From the NCBI GenBank assembly GCA_016870295.1, contig VGBY01000063.1, positions 1 to 6,210 on the forward strand: a stretch of DNA of 6,210 bases, written 5' to 3'. Under the pieces are notes generated by a model. The model was not told the origin of the DNA, made no database searches, and worked only from the letters and a program-made list of their open reading frames with translations. The DNA comes from Actinomycetota bacterium. GTDB lineage: Bacteria; Actinomycetota; Acidimicrobiia; Acidimicrobiales; Ilumatobacteraceae. Position numbers and translations under genes: made by a program. The first letter of the stretch is position 1; each line of letters begins with the position of its first letter. Positions 1 to 6,210 of this stretch are shown piece after piece.

Positions 1-2087
1 AGCGTGATCTGTGGCGCCTCGACGGCGGAGATGAACGCGTACTCCGCGAGGTTGCCCGTCTTGGGGTTGCCGTCTTCGTCGTACACGAACTCCTCGAGCA
101 GCGCCTGGGCCGAACCCTGCGCGATGCCGCCGTGAATCTGCCCTTCGAGCAGCAACGGGTTGAGTACGGTTCCGGCGTCGTCGCAGGCAATCTGGCGCAG
201 GTGTGTCACCTTGCCGGTCTCGGTGTCTACCTCCACCACGGCAACGTGGGCGCCGAACGGGAAGGTGGCACCACCTGATGTGAATCGCTCGGCGATTGCC
301 AGACCGCCCTCGCTGGCGCGACGCGACGCGAGTTCGCCCCACGTCACTGCCACGGCGGGCGTGCCAGCCACGTGGAATGCACCGCGACTCTTATCGAGCA
401 CCACGTCGGCTTCGGCGGCTTCGAGCGCACTCGCCGCAAGCGAACGGGCGAGCTCCACGAGTTTTTGCGCGGTTTGATGCACGGCTGCTCCACCGAGTTG
501 CAGCGAGCGCGACCCGTAGGTGCCGAGACCTTCGGGAATGATGTCGGTATCACCCCAGACGACGTCGATCTTGTCCATCGGAATACCCGTGTGCTCGCTG
601 GCGATCATCGACCACGCAGTGACATGGCCTTGACCATGCGGTGACGTGCCGGTGTAGACGATTGCTCGACCGTCGGGCAGCACTTCGATGCGTGCATCTT
701 CGTGGTTGGTGCCGCCACTCGTGATTTCCACGTACACGCTGACGCCGATGCCCAGTTGTTGGCGATCACCGCGTTGGCGACGCGTGGCTTGCTCGCTGCG
801 AAGTTGCTCGTAGTTCGCGGCGGTGAGCACCTTGTCGAGTGCACCTTCGTAATCGCCCACGTCGTAGGCCTGACCGATGGCAGTGGTGTGCGGCTCGCTG
901 AATTTCGGAATCAGGTTTCGGCGACGTACCTCTGCGGCATCCATACCGATCTCGGCCGCGAACATGTCCATCGCCCGCTCTACTGCCGCCGTCGCCTCGG
1001 GTCGGCCTGCCCCGCGGTACGCAACGATCGGTGTCGTATTCGTCATCACCGACTTGGTGCGGCACTCAATCTTCGGGATTGCATAGACACCGCTGCTCAT
1101 CGGGCGCGTGCACGCTGGTGCGAGCACTCCACCGACATCGAGGAATGCCCCGCAATCCTGAATTGCTTCAAGTCGGTAGGCGAGCACCTTGCCATCTCGG
1201 GTGCCGCCGATGGTGACGTATTGCAGTTGTGCGCGACCATGGCCGAGCGCCAGCATCGACTCGCTGCGCGTCTCGCGCCAACGCAACGGGCGACCCACTG
1301 CCTGCGCCAGGCGACCAAGCACGATCTCTTCGGGGTAGGCAGAAATTTTGGCACCGAACCCGCCGCCCACATCCGGGGTCATCACGCGCACGTTGCTGCT
1401 GCCGTCACTCTTGTTGATCTGGTCGCGCACACCTTGTGCGTGTTGGGTGGAAATCCACTGGTACAAACGACCATCCACCCACGCCACGGCCGAGCCGCGC
1501 ACTTCCAGCGGGCACGGGGCGAGGCGCTGGTTGACGAAGCGACCCTTCACGACGACTTCGCAGTCGGCAAAGAACTCGTCGCCGCTCACGTCGGGCATCC
1601 CCCAGATTGTCGAGTCGATCGTGACGTTGCTGCCGGCGGCGGGGTAGAGCAGCGTGGTCGAATTCATCGCCGCCTCGAGATCGATGAGCACTTCCAGCGG
1701 GTCGTAGTCGACGATCACCAAGTCGGCTGCATCCTCGCCTTGGTCGGCGCGCTCGGTAACAACCGCTGCCACCGGCTCGCCCACGTAGCGCACACGGTCG
1801 CTCGCCAACAAGGTGCGAGTCACGCCCGGGTTGAATGACGATGCTTCGGGCTGCAGCTTCAGCGACTCGGCAGTGTGCACTGCGATGACACCGGGTGCGC
1901 TGAGAGCCGCACTGACATCGATGCCACGGATATTGGCGTGGGCCAGCGGCGACCGAACGAAGGTGACGTGGGCGGCACTCGCGAGTACGGGTTCGTCACG
2001 CATGTCGTCGACGTACACGCCGCCAGTGGTGAGGAACTTCGGGTCTTCTTTGCGCAGTACGCGATTACCGAGGATGCTTCCAGCCAT
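1..2087 (-). CDS. Molybdenum hydroxylase large subunit, form II CoxL-like (xanthine oxidase family), 3'-partial
   Basis: This is the molybdopterin-binding large subunit of a xanthine dehydrogenase / aerobic CO dehydrogenase family enzyme. Such enzymes are cytoplasmic and act with a 2Fe-2S small subunit and an FAD medium subunit. Translation from ATG 2085-2087 runs open for 695 codons to the left edge. The N-terminus has the family opening RKEDPKFLTTGGVYVDD, VRYVGEPVA at residues 99-107, VGGGFGAK at 240-247, AYRGAGR at 356-362 and GQGH at 485-488. AYRGAGR is the form II signature; true CO dehydrogenases (form I) carry AYxCSFR with the Mo-Cu cysteine, absent here. The substrate is therefore unknown and CO oxidation should not be assumed. 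Family members are usually about 770-800 residues, so roughly 80-100 residues are outside the window, including the region expected to hold the catalytic glutamate. An in-frame TAA at 2097-2099 makes ATG 2087 the first possible start. No Shine-Dalgarno sequence is visible. Confidence 0.93.
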   Translation of the reverse strand, partial: MAGSILGNRVLRKEDPKFLTTGGVYVDDMRDEPVLASAAHVTFVRSPLAHANIRGIDVSAALSAPGVIAVHTAESLKLQPEASSFNPGVTRTLLASDRVRYVGEPVAAVVTERADQGEDAADLVIVDYDPLEVLIDLEAAMNSTTLLYPAAGSNVTIDSTIWGMPDVSGDEFFADCEVVVKGRFVNQRLAPCPLEVRGSAVAWVDGRLYQWISTQHAQGVRDQINKSDGSSNVRVMTPDVGGGFGAKISAYPEEIVLGRLAQAVGRPLRWRETRSESMLALGHGRAQLQYVTIGGTRDGKVLAYRLEAIQDCGAFLDVGGVLAPACTRPMSSGVYAIPKIECRTKSVMTNTTPIVAYRGAGRPEATAAVERAMDMFAAEIGMDAAEVRRRNLIPKFSEPHTTAIGQAYDVGDYEGALDKVLTAANYEQLRSEQATRRQRGDRQQLGIGVSVYVEITSGGTNHEDARIEVLPDGRAIVYTGTSPHGQGHVTAWSMIASEHTGIPMDKIDVVWGDTDIIPEGLGTYGSRSLQLGGAAVHQTAQKLVELARSLAASALEAAEADVVLDKSRGAFHVAGTPAVAVTWGELASRRASEGGLAIAERFTSGGATFPFGAHVAVVEVDTETGKVTHLRQIACDDAGTVLNPLLLEGQIHGGIAQGSAQALLEEFVYDEDGNPKTGNLAEYAFISAVEAPQIT

Positions 2088-2093
2088 TACGCC

Positions 2094-2099
2094 AAGTTA
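2094..2099 (-). promoter_or_regulatory. Candidate leaderless -10 element for the CoxL-like gene
   Basis: On the minus strand the hexamer TAACTT fits the TANNNT -10 consensus. It is followed by exactly six bases, GGCGTA, and then the ATG, so a transcript would start at or next to the start codon. No Shine-Dalgarno sequence lies in front of the gene, which fits leaderless initiation, common in actinobacteria. The hexamer 17 bp upstream (CGTAAA) is a poor -35 match. The TAA of the hexamer is also the in-frame stop that bounds the start. This is inference from spacing and motif only. Confidence 0.33.
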
Positions 2100-2154
2100 G
2101 TGGCAGCGATGCGCGGTTTACGGGCGCAGCGACGCATTGCGGGCGTGGTGTGCG

Positions 2155-2580
2155 TTAGGGGCGCGACGGGTCGTACGTATCGAGGTTGCCCTGTTCGACG
2201 CCAGCCCGTTGCGTTTCACGCAGTGCCACGATGCTTGCCACGAAGGTGTACGGCCAGCGCGCCGGCAGCGTCACCGACGCACCCGGCATCTCCAACAACG
2301 GCACGCGCCGTTCGTTGGGCAGCAGATACCCGAGTTGGTCGCGCACCGCCTGACGCACACCGGCGTCGGTGCGAAGCGCGTCGATTTCGTCTTGCAGCGC
2401 ATCGTTGACTTCTTCGTACGCCGCATATTGGCCGCTGCGGGCGTCGAAGAGTTCTTGTTGTGACATCCAGGTACGAATCGGCGAAACGACGAAGGTGACC
2501 GTCAGACCGAGCACCGCCAGGATGGCGATCGGCATCGCCACCGAGCGCAGTCGACCGGCGAGTGCGAGCGGGAAATTCAC
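2155..2580 (-). CDS. FtsB/DivIC-like septum formation initiator protein
   Basis: A 141-residue bitopic membrane protein of the FtsB/DivIC family, which links with FtsL and FtsQ in the divisome to control septal wall synthesis. A short cytoplasmic N-terminus with two arginines (R10, R12) precedes one membrane segment at about residues 16-34. A coiled-coil stretch follows at about 37-71 and then the family's conserved block near 77-98, AVRDQLGYLLPNERRVPLLE, like the R-E-LGY-xPGE motif of homologues. The remaining tail to residue 141 is not recognised. Position straight after enolase is the usual actinobacterial location and supports the call. The start is GTG 2578-2580; no other start codon lies in frame upstream to the eno stop. 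GGTGGG sits directly against the GTG, which is too close for a good ribosome site. ATG 2533-2535 (residue 16) is in frame but would remove the N-terminal cytoplasmic residues. The protein is shorter than the mycobacterial homologue. Confidence 0.85.
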   Translation of the reverse strand: MNFPLALAGRLRSVAMPIAILAVLGLTVTFVVSPIRTWMSQQELFDARSGQYAAYEEVNDALQDEIDALRTDAGVRQAVRDQLGYLLPNERRVPLLEMPGASVTLPARWPYTFVASIVALRETQRAGVEQGNLDTYDPSRP

Positions 2581-2626
2581 CCCACCATTGTGACGGCTGC
2601 AGTGCGCATCTCGGTGGACGCCCCGT

Positions 2627-2656
2627 CGGGCAATGCCGCGGTGCCCGCGTCGCCCG
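2627..2656 (-). terminator. GC-rich hairpin immediately after eno, possible terminator or attenuator
   Basis: One base after the eno stop codon the minus-strand transcript can form a two-part stem. CGGGC (2656-2652 region) pairs with GCCCG (2631-2627). Nested inside is a perfect 5-bp stem, CGCGG with loop GCA and CCGCG (2649-2637). There is no T-tract on the 3' side, so it is not a classical intrinsic terminator. It could act as a weak terminator, an attenuator between eno and the septum gene, or a 3'-end stabiliser, or it could be chance in GC-rich DNA. Confidence 0.3.
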
Positions 2657-2657
2657 A

Positions 2658-3932
2658 TTAGCGCGGGTTCAACGCGGCGCGCCCGAGAAACTTTGCCCGC
2701 TCGCCCAACTCCGCCTCGATTCGCAGCAGTCGGTTGTATTTGGCGACACGGTCACTGCGTGCCGGAGCGCCGGTCTTGATCTGCCCGCAGTTGGTGGCGA
2801 CGGCCAGGTCGGCGATGGTCGAGTCTTCGGTCTCGCCGCTGCGATGACTCATCACGCTGGTGTATCCATGTTTGCTGGCGAGTGCGACGGTGTCGAGCGT
2901 TTCGGTGAGCGTGCCGATCTGGTTCACCTTCACCAGCACGCTGTTGGCGGTCTTGGCGTCGATGCCCTGTTGCAGTCGCTCGGTGTTGGTGACGAACAGA
3001 TCGTCGCCGACGAGCTGCACCTTGTTGCCGAGAGCCTGCGTGAGTTGTGCCCAACCGTCCCAGTCGTTTTCCGCCATCGCGTCTTCGATCGACACGATGG
3101 GGTAGCGGTTCACGAGCGCGCTCCACCAGTCGCACAGTTGCGCGGCCGTCAAAGTTTTGTCTTCACCAGCCAATACGTAGACGCCGTTCTTGTACAACTC
3201 GCTCATTGCCGGGTCGAGTGCGATGGCGATGTCGCGACCTGCCGTGAAACCTGCCTTCTGCACGGCTTCGAGCAACACGACGATGGCCTCTTCGTTGCTC
3301 GCCAGGTCGGGGGCGAAACCACCTTCGTCGCCCACCGCGGTGCTGAGACCACGCTCGCGCAACACCGACTTCAGTGCGTGGTATGTCTCCACGCCCCAGC
3401 GCAATGCTTCGCCGAATGACGGCGCCCCAATTGGCATCACCATGAACTCCTGCAGGTCGACGTTGTTGTCGGCGTGCGCGCCACCATTGAGCACGTTCAT
3501 CATCGGCACGGGCAAAATGTGCGCACTGTTGCCACCGACCGATGCGTACAGCGGGGTGTGCGTGGCCTGCGCATGTGCGTGGGCGAGTGCCAGGCTGGCG
3601 CCGAGCAGTGCGTTGGCGCCGAGTCGACCCTTGTTGGTGGTGCCATCGAGTGCGATCATCGCGTGGTCGGCGCCGGATTGATCGGCGGAGTCGCGCCCGA
3701 CCAGTGCCGCGCGTAGTTCACCGTTTACGTTCGCGACGGCCTTGGTCACGCCCTTGCCGACGTATCGTTTGCCTCCGTCGCGCAACTCGACGGCCTCGTG
3801 TTCGCCGGTTGATGCACCCGACGGAACGATTGCCACGCCGCGCGCGCCACCGGCAAGTTGCACTTCAACTTCGACGGTGGGGTTGCCGCGGGAATCCAGC
3901 ACTTCGCGACCGACCACGTTGCTGATTTTCAT
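2658..3932 (-). CDS. eno: Enolase (phosphopyruvate hydratase)
   Basis: Complete 424-residue enolase, which converts 2-phosphoglycerate to phosphoenolpyruvate in glycolysis and the reverse in gluconeogenesis. It is a cytoplasmic Mg-dependent enzyme. The N-terminal domain has the mobile loop SGASTGEHEAVELRDGG (38-54). The barrel domain carries QEFM with E162, DEGGFAP with E203, the three metal ligands D240 (ALDPAMSE), E283 (SIEDAMAEND) and D310 (VGDDLFVTN), the catalytic base K335 in the signature VLVKVNQIGTLTET, the HRS triad at 363-365 in SHRSGETED, and K386 in KTGAPARSDR. Length and all key residues are normal, so I expect an active enzyme. ATG 3930-3932 is preceded by an in-frame stop at 3945-3947, so it is the only sensible start. 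No convincing Shine-Dalgarno sequence is present. It lies 44 bp after mazG and 77 bp before the septum gene, a standard actinobacterial order. Confidence 0.98.
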   Translation of the reverse strand: MKISNVVGREVLDSRGNPTVEVEVQLAGGARGVAIVPSGASTGEHEAVELRDGGKRYVGKGVTKAVANVNGELRAALVGRDSADQSGADHAMIALDGTTNKGRLGANALLGASLALAHAHAQATHTPLYASVGGNSAHILPVPMMNVLNGGAHADNNVDLQEFMVMPIGAPSFGEALRWGVETYHALKSVLRERGLSTAVGDEGGFAPDLASNEEAIVVLLEAVQKAGFTAGRDIAIALDPAMSELYKNGVYVLAGEDKTLTAAQLCDWWSALVNRYPIVSIEDAMAENDWDGWAQLTQALGNKVQLVGDDLFVTNTERLQQGIDAKTANSVLVKVNQIGTLTETLDTVALASKHGYTSVMSHRSGETEDSTIADLAVATNCGQIKTGAPARSDRVAKYNRLLRIEAELGERAKFLGRAALNPR

Positions 3933-3976
3933 CCGAGCATCAGGCTAACTCGCACGCCGTTGTCGTCGCGCGCAAC

Positions 3977-5530
3977 CTATGAAGTTTTCTTGACTTCATC
4001 CCCGATGATCTTGGCTTCGTCCCACAGTGCGTCGAGTTGCGCGAGGTTGCTCGACGTCATGTCGATGCCGCGTTGGGTTGCGAGTTGCTGAACGGTCTTG
4101 AACCGGGCGATGAACTTGTCCGATGCATCACGCAACGCCGTCTCGGCATCAAGACCGAGTTTGCGTGCCACGTTCACCACGCTGAAGAGCACGTCACCAA
4201 GCTCCATGCGAATCGCCTGCGGGTCGCCATTGCGCGTGGCAGACCGCAACTCGGCGAGTTCTTCCGCGACTTTCTCACTGGCGCCATCGACGGTCGGCCA
4301 GTCGAAGCCCACCTCGGCGGCGCGCTTCTGCAGTTTTTGTGCCAACGACAACGATGGGGCTGCGCGCGAGACTCCGGCAAAGAAGTCCTGCGTGCCGTCG
4401 GGGGTGTCGTGCTTCGAGGCCCGCTCACGCCGCTTAATCGCGTCCCAGGTTTGCACCACATCGCCCGCCGTCGTGGCCTGCACATCACCGAACACGTGGG
4501 GATGTCGCCGCACCAATTTGTCGTGTGTCGCGCGTGCGACGTCGGCGAGGCTGAAGCGGCCTTCTTGTTCGGCGATCGTCGCGTGGAACTCCACCTGATA
4601 CAACAGGTCGCCGAGTTCTTCGATGAGCGTGTCATCGGTGGTCGGGTCGTCGGGGTCGAGTGCGTTGAGGGCATCGACCACCTCGTAGGTCTCTTCGATC
4701 AGATAGCGCACGAGCGACGCATGCGTCTGCTCTTGATCCCACGGACACTGCTCGCGCAATGTGCGGGCCAGGCCGTGCAGTTTCGCCATTTCGCCAGCGA
4801 CTGGTTCGGCAAGTTGCGGCACGTACAACGAAGTGAGATGGTCGGCGACGATGCCGTGCTCGTGCTGGAGACGGTCGATGTCGTTCCACGTCGCGCGAAC
4901 GACACGTTCGTCGGGCAATCCGAGATGGTGCAACACCACGACGGGCTCGTCTCCCCGCGCCGCTTCGTAGGCGAGTTTCACATCGCTCAACACCCAATCG
5001 GCATGACACTGCGCCACGAGAAATGGCCCACGCTCATTGGCGGCTGCTTCAGCGAAGCGGTGTGCATCGACGAGACGCACACCGTCGTTCACCGGATCGA
5101 TGTGCAGTCGCGACCACGCGAGATCTAGAAAACTCACCGCCGCCAACACCTCCACCTGCAACCGTTCGTCGGCAAGCAGGGCGCGAACTCCGTCTTCGAG
5201 CACGCTCGGCGAGCCGGGCACGGCGTACAACACGGTGCCGTCGCGCAGCGCGGTCTCAGCCACGCGCGTGGCAATTGCGGCGTACACCTGGGCGAAGGTG
5301 TCGTGGCGCTCGTATTCGTCGTCGAAGGCGATGGCATCGGGCACGAGCGACGCACTCGGATGCCGGGTCGTGCGCACGAACCTCGTGGTGACGCGCTCGA
5401 TTGCCGACAGGGTTTCGCTCGTTACGAGGCCCGCCGGCCCCGGCCCGAGTCCGACGACGACCACCTTCGGCCTATCGTCGCGTGCAGACGCCGATGTGTC
5501 TCGCGACTTCGTCGCGGCTGCTGTGTTCAC
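3977..5530 (-). CDS. mazG: Tetrapyrrole-methylase-like / MazG nucleoside triphosphate pyrophosphohydrolase fusion (YabN-type)
   Basis: A 517-residue two-part protein. Residues about 22-218 resemble the SAM-dependent tetrapyrrole (corrin/porphyrin) methylase fold: VVVVGLGPGPAGLVT at 23-37, DDEYERHDTF at 70-79, YAVPGSPSVLEDGV at 102-115, SFLD at 133-136 and LSDVKLAYEA at 181-190. Residues about 241-512 are a tandem MazG, the house-cleaning hydrolase that converts NTPs to NMP and PPi. The first repeat has EETYE (279-283) and ELGD (305-308). The second has EELAE (423-427), ELGD (443-446), K472, R476, W503 and K507, matching the active-site pattern of the E. coli C-terminal domain, so the hydrolase should be active. 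The methylase half has no assigned substrate in such fusions. GTG 5528-5530 is the start; an in-frame TGA at 5549-5551 leaves no other upstream choice. AAGG about 11 bases upstream is a weak ribosome site. Confidence 0.93.
   Translation of the reverse strand: MNTAAATKSRDTSASARDDRPKVVVVGLGPGPAGLVTSETLSAIERVTTRFVRTTRHPSASLVPDAIAFDDEYERHDTFAQVYAAIATRVAETALRDGTVLYAVPGSPSVLEDGVRALLADERLQVEVLAAVSFLDLAWSRLHIDPVNDGVRLVDAHRFAEAAANERGPFLVAQCHADWVLSDVKLAYEAARGDEPVVVLHHLGLPDERVVRATWNDIDRLQHEHGIVADHLTSLYVPQLAEPVAGEMAKLHGLARTLREQCPWDQEQTHASLVRYLIEETYEVVDALNALDPDDPTTDDTLIEELGDLLYQVEFHATIAEQEGRFSLADVARATHDKLVRRHPHVFGDVQATTAGDVVQTWDAIKRRERASKHDTPDGTQDFFAGVSRAAPSLSLAQKLQKRAAEVGFDWPTVDGASEKVAEELAELRSATRNGDPQAIRMELGDVLFSVVNVARKLGLDAETALRDASDKFIARFKTVQQLATQRGIDMTSSNLAQLDALWDEAKIIGDEVKKTS
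3979..3999. repeat. Perfect 7-bp inverted repeat at the end of mazG
   Basis: ATGAAGT (3979-3985) and ACTTCAT (3993-3999) are perfect inverted copies around a 7-base spacer. They cover the last codons and part of the stop of mazG. The arms are AT-rich in a GC-rich region. In the mazG transcript this could form a 7-bp stem with a 7-base loop, without a following T-tract. Function is unknown; it could be a weak 3' structure, an operator for eno, or coincidence. Confidence 0.35.
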
Positions 5531-5570
5531 GGCGGTGTCAGCCTTGCGTCACTCGTGAATCGTCGACAAG

Positions 5571-6210
5571 TTACGGTGCGACAACCTGGCCCGTGAGCGG
5601 GTTCCACTTCCCGTAACGCGACGCCACGGTGATGTCAGCATCGGCCAACGCGCCGAGCAAGAGATATTCCCCGGCCGCAGAGTTGAGCGCCTGCGAGACG
5701 CTGTCTGCAACCGCGGTGAACGGGCGAACGTAGATCACGTGCCAGCCGAACGACGACTTCACCGGCTGACTGGGCACACCGGTGCGTGCCGCAAGCGCGC
5801 CGCGCACGAAGTCGGGGTCAAAGCCCGCCTGGTACTCGTTGAGTGCGATGCATTCGCCGGTCTGGCCCTGCAGTGCACCACCAGTCTCTTTGGCGTTCGG
5901 CTCGAACGAGTACTTGCCGGCGACTGCAGCGAACTGCTCATCAGTGGGGGAGTCGCTGAGTTCGTCGAGCGCCGCACGGGCGGTCGCCTCTTTTTCGACG
6001 ACGAGGTGTCGCACGCACAGCATGCCGAGTGACTTCGGATTCTTCGCATAGCGCGCCGCAACCACATCGGCAGAGGGTGACTGCACGCGCCCGAGCGCGG
6101 CATTCGCGGCATTCAACTCCGCGATGAGGTCGAGCAAGGTTTGTGGGAAGCCCTCGATGTTCTGCGAGTCAAACTGTGCGCGTACCGCTTCGAGATCGGC
6201 ATCGGTGACC
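5571..6210 (-). CDS. PpiC/SurA-type (parvulin) peptidyl-prolyl cis-trans isomerase, 5'-partial
   Basis: The C-terminal 212 residues of a parvulin-family isomerase; the reading frame is open to the right edge, so the true start and any signal or lipoprotein peptide lie outside. A TTG at 6135-6137 could be mistaken for a start, but coding character continues upstream (VTDADLEAVRAQFDSQNIEG), like the N-terminal helical part of SurA-type foldases. In window numbering the parvulin domain spans about residues 64-163: CVRHLVVE with H68, FAAVAGKYSFEPNAKETGG at 93-111, and PVKSSFGWHVIYV at 149-161 with H157. These match the RHILV, FA-LA-S, GG and GYHII landmarks of the family. Two cysteines, C65 and C120, are the only ones visible. 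Such proteins usually fold exported proteins outside the membrane. It lies 40 bp before mazG, probably in the same transcription unit. Confidence 0.85.
   Translation of the reverse strand, partial: VTDADLEAVRAQFDSQNIEGFPQTLLDLIAELNAANAALGRVQSPSADVVAARYAKNPKSLGMLCVRHLVVEKEATARAALDELSDSPTDEQFAAVAGKYSFEPNAKETGGALQGQTGECIALNEYQAGFDPDFVRGALAARTGVPSQPVKSSFGWHVIYVRPFTAVADSVSQALNSAAGEYLLLGALADADITVASRYGKWNPLTGQVVAP

Noticed and set aside
702..1838. Long open frame on the plus strand (378 codons)
   Set aside because: It lies antisense to the CoxL-like gene, which has clear family motifs in the opposite strand. The plus-strand translation is rich in H, R and A with no recognisable domain, typical of antisense frames in GC-rich DNA.
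2106..2140. Possible hairpin between the septum gene and the CoxL-like gene
   Set aside because: GCAATGCG and CGCATCGC on the minus strand can pair, but with an A-C mismatch, a 19-base loop and no T-tract. A competing small stem exists within the loop. It is too weak to call a terminator.
2562..3419. Open frame on the plus strand (285 codons) over eno
   Set aside because: It is antisense to a complete enolase with all catalytic residues; the composition is that of a GC-rich shadow frame.
3942..3947. TAGCCT as a -10 element for eno
   Set aside because: It fits TANNNT, and lies 9 bases before the ATG, but no -35 match is found at a normal spacing, and co-transcription with mazG is equally likely.
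4037..5128. Long open frame on the plus strand (363 codons)
   Set aside because: It is antisense to the methylase-MazG gene, whose motifs are unambiguous. No domain or start signal supports the plus-strand frame.
6135..6137. TTG as the start of the isomerase gene
   Set aside because: The frame stays open with protein-like coding sequence to the window edge, so this is an internal leucine codon of a gene cut by the boundary.

Overview
The window is GC-rich and gene-dense. All five genes I can support lie on the minus strand, with gaps of 40 to 77 bp. I see no RNA gene, insertion sequence, CRISPR array or gene-free stretch over 300 bases. The gene order, a PpiC/SurA-type foldase then MazG, enolase and an FtsB/DivIC-like septum protein, is the conserved actinobacterial mazG-eno-ftsB neighbourhood. 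Together with the high GC and the form II CoxL-like gene, this suggests an actinobacterium, possibly of the Acidimicrobiia. That placement is inferred from gene order and protein character only.

In transcription order (right to left): 6210-5571 is the C-terminal part of a parvulin-type peptidyl-prolyl isomerase, cut by the right edge. 5530-3977 is a 517-residue fusion of a tetrapyrrole-methylase-like domain to a tandem MazG nucleotide pyrophosphohydrolase. 3932-2658 is a complete enolase with all catalytic residues. 2580-2155 is a small membrane-anchored coiled-coil protein of the FtsB/DivIC family. 2087-1 is the large subunit of a molybdenum hydroxylase (xanthine oxidase / aerobic CO dehydrogenase family, form II motif), whose C-terminus lies beyond the left edge.

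The first four genes form a plausible housekeeping unit covering envelope protein folding, nucleotide-pool sanitation, glycolysis and cell division. The molybdenum hydroxylase is a different kind of gene placed just after it. It starts 67 bp after the septum gene, behind a candidate leaderless promoter, and no small or medium subunit gene precedes it. It may begin a separate transcription unit that continues to the left.

I did not find a previously undescribed system. The points most worth checking are the substrate and missing partner genes of the CoxL-like enzyme, the methylase-MazG fusion, and some small structures at gene junctions.
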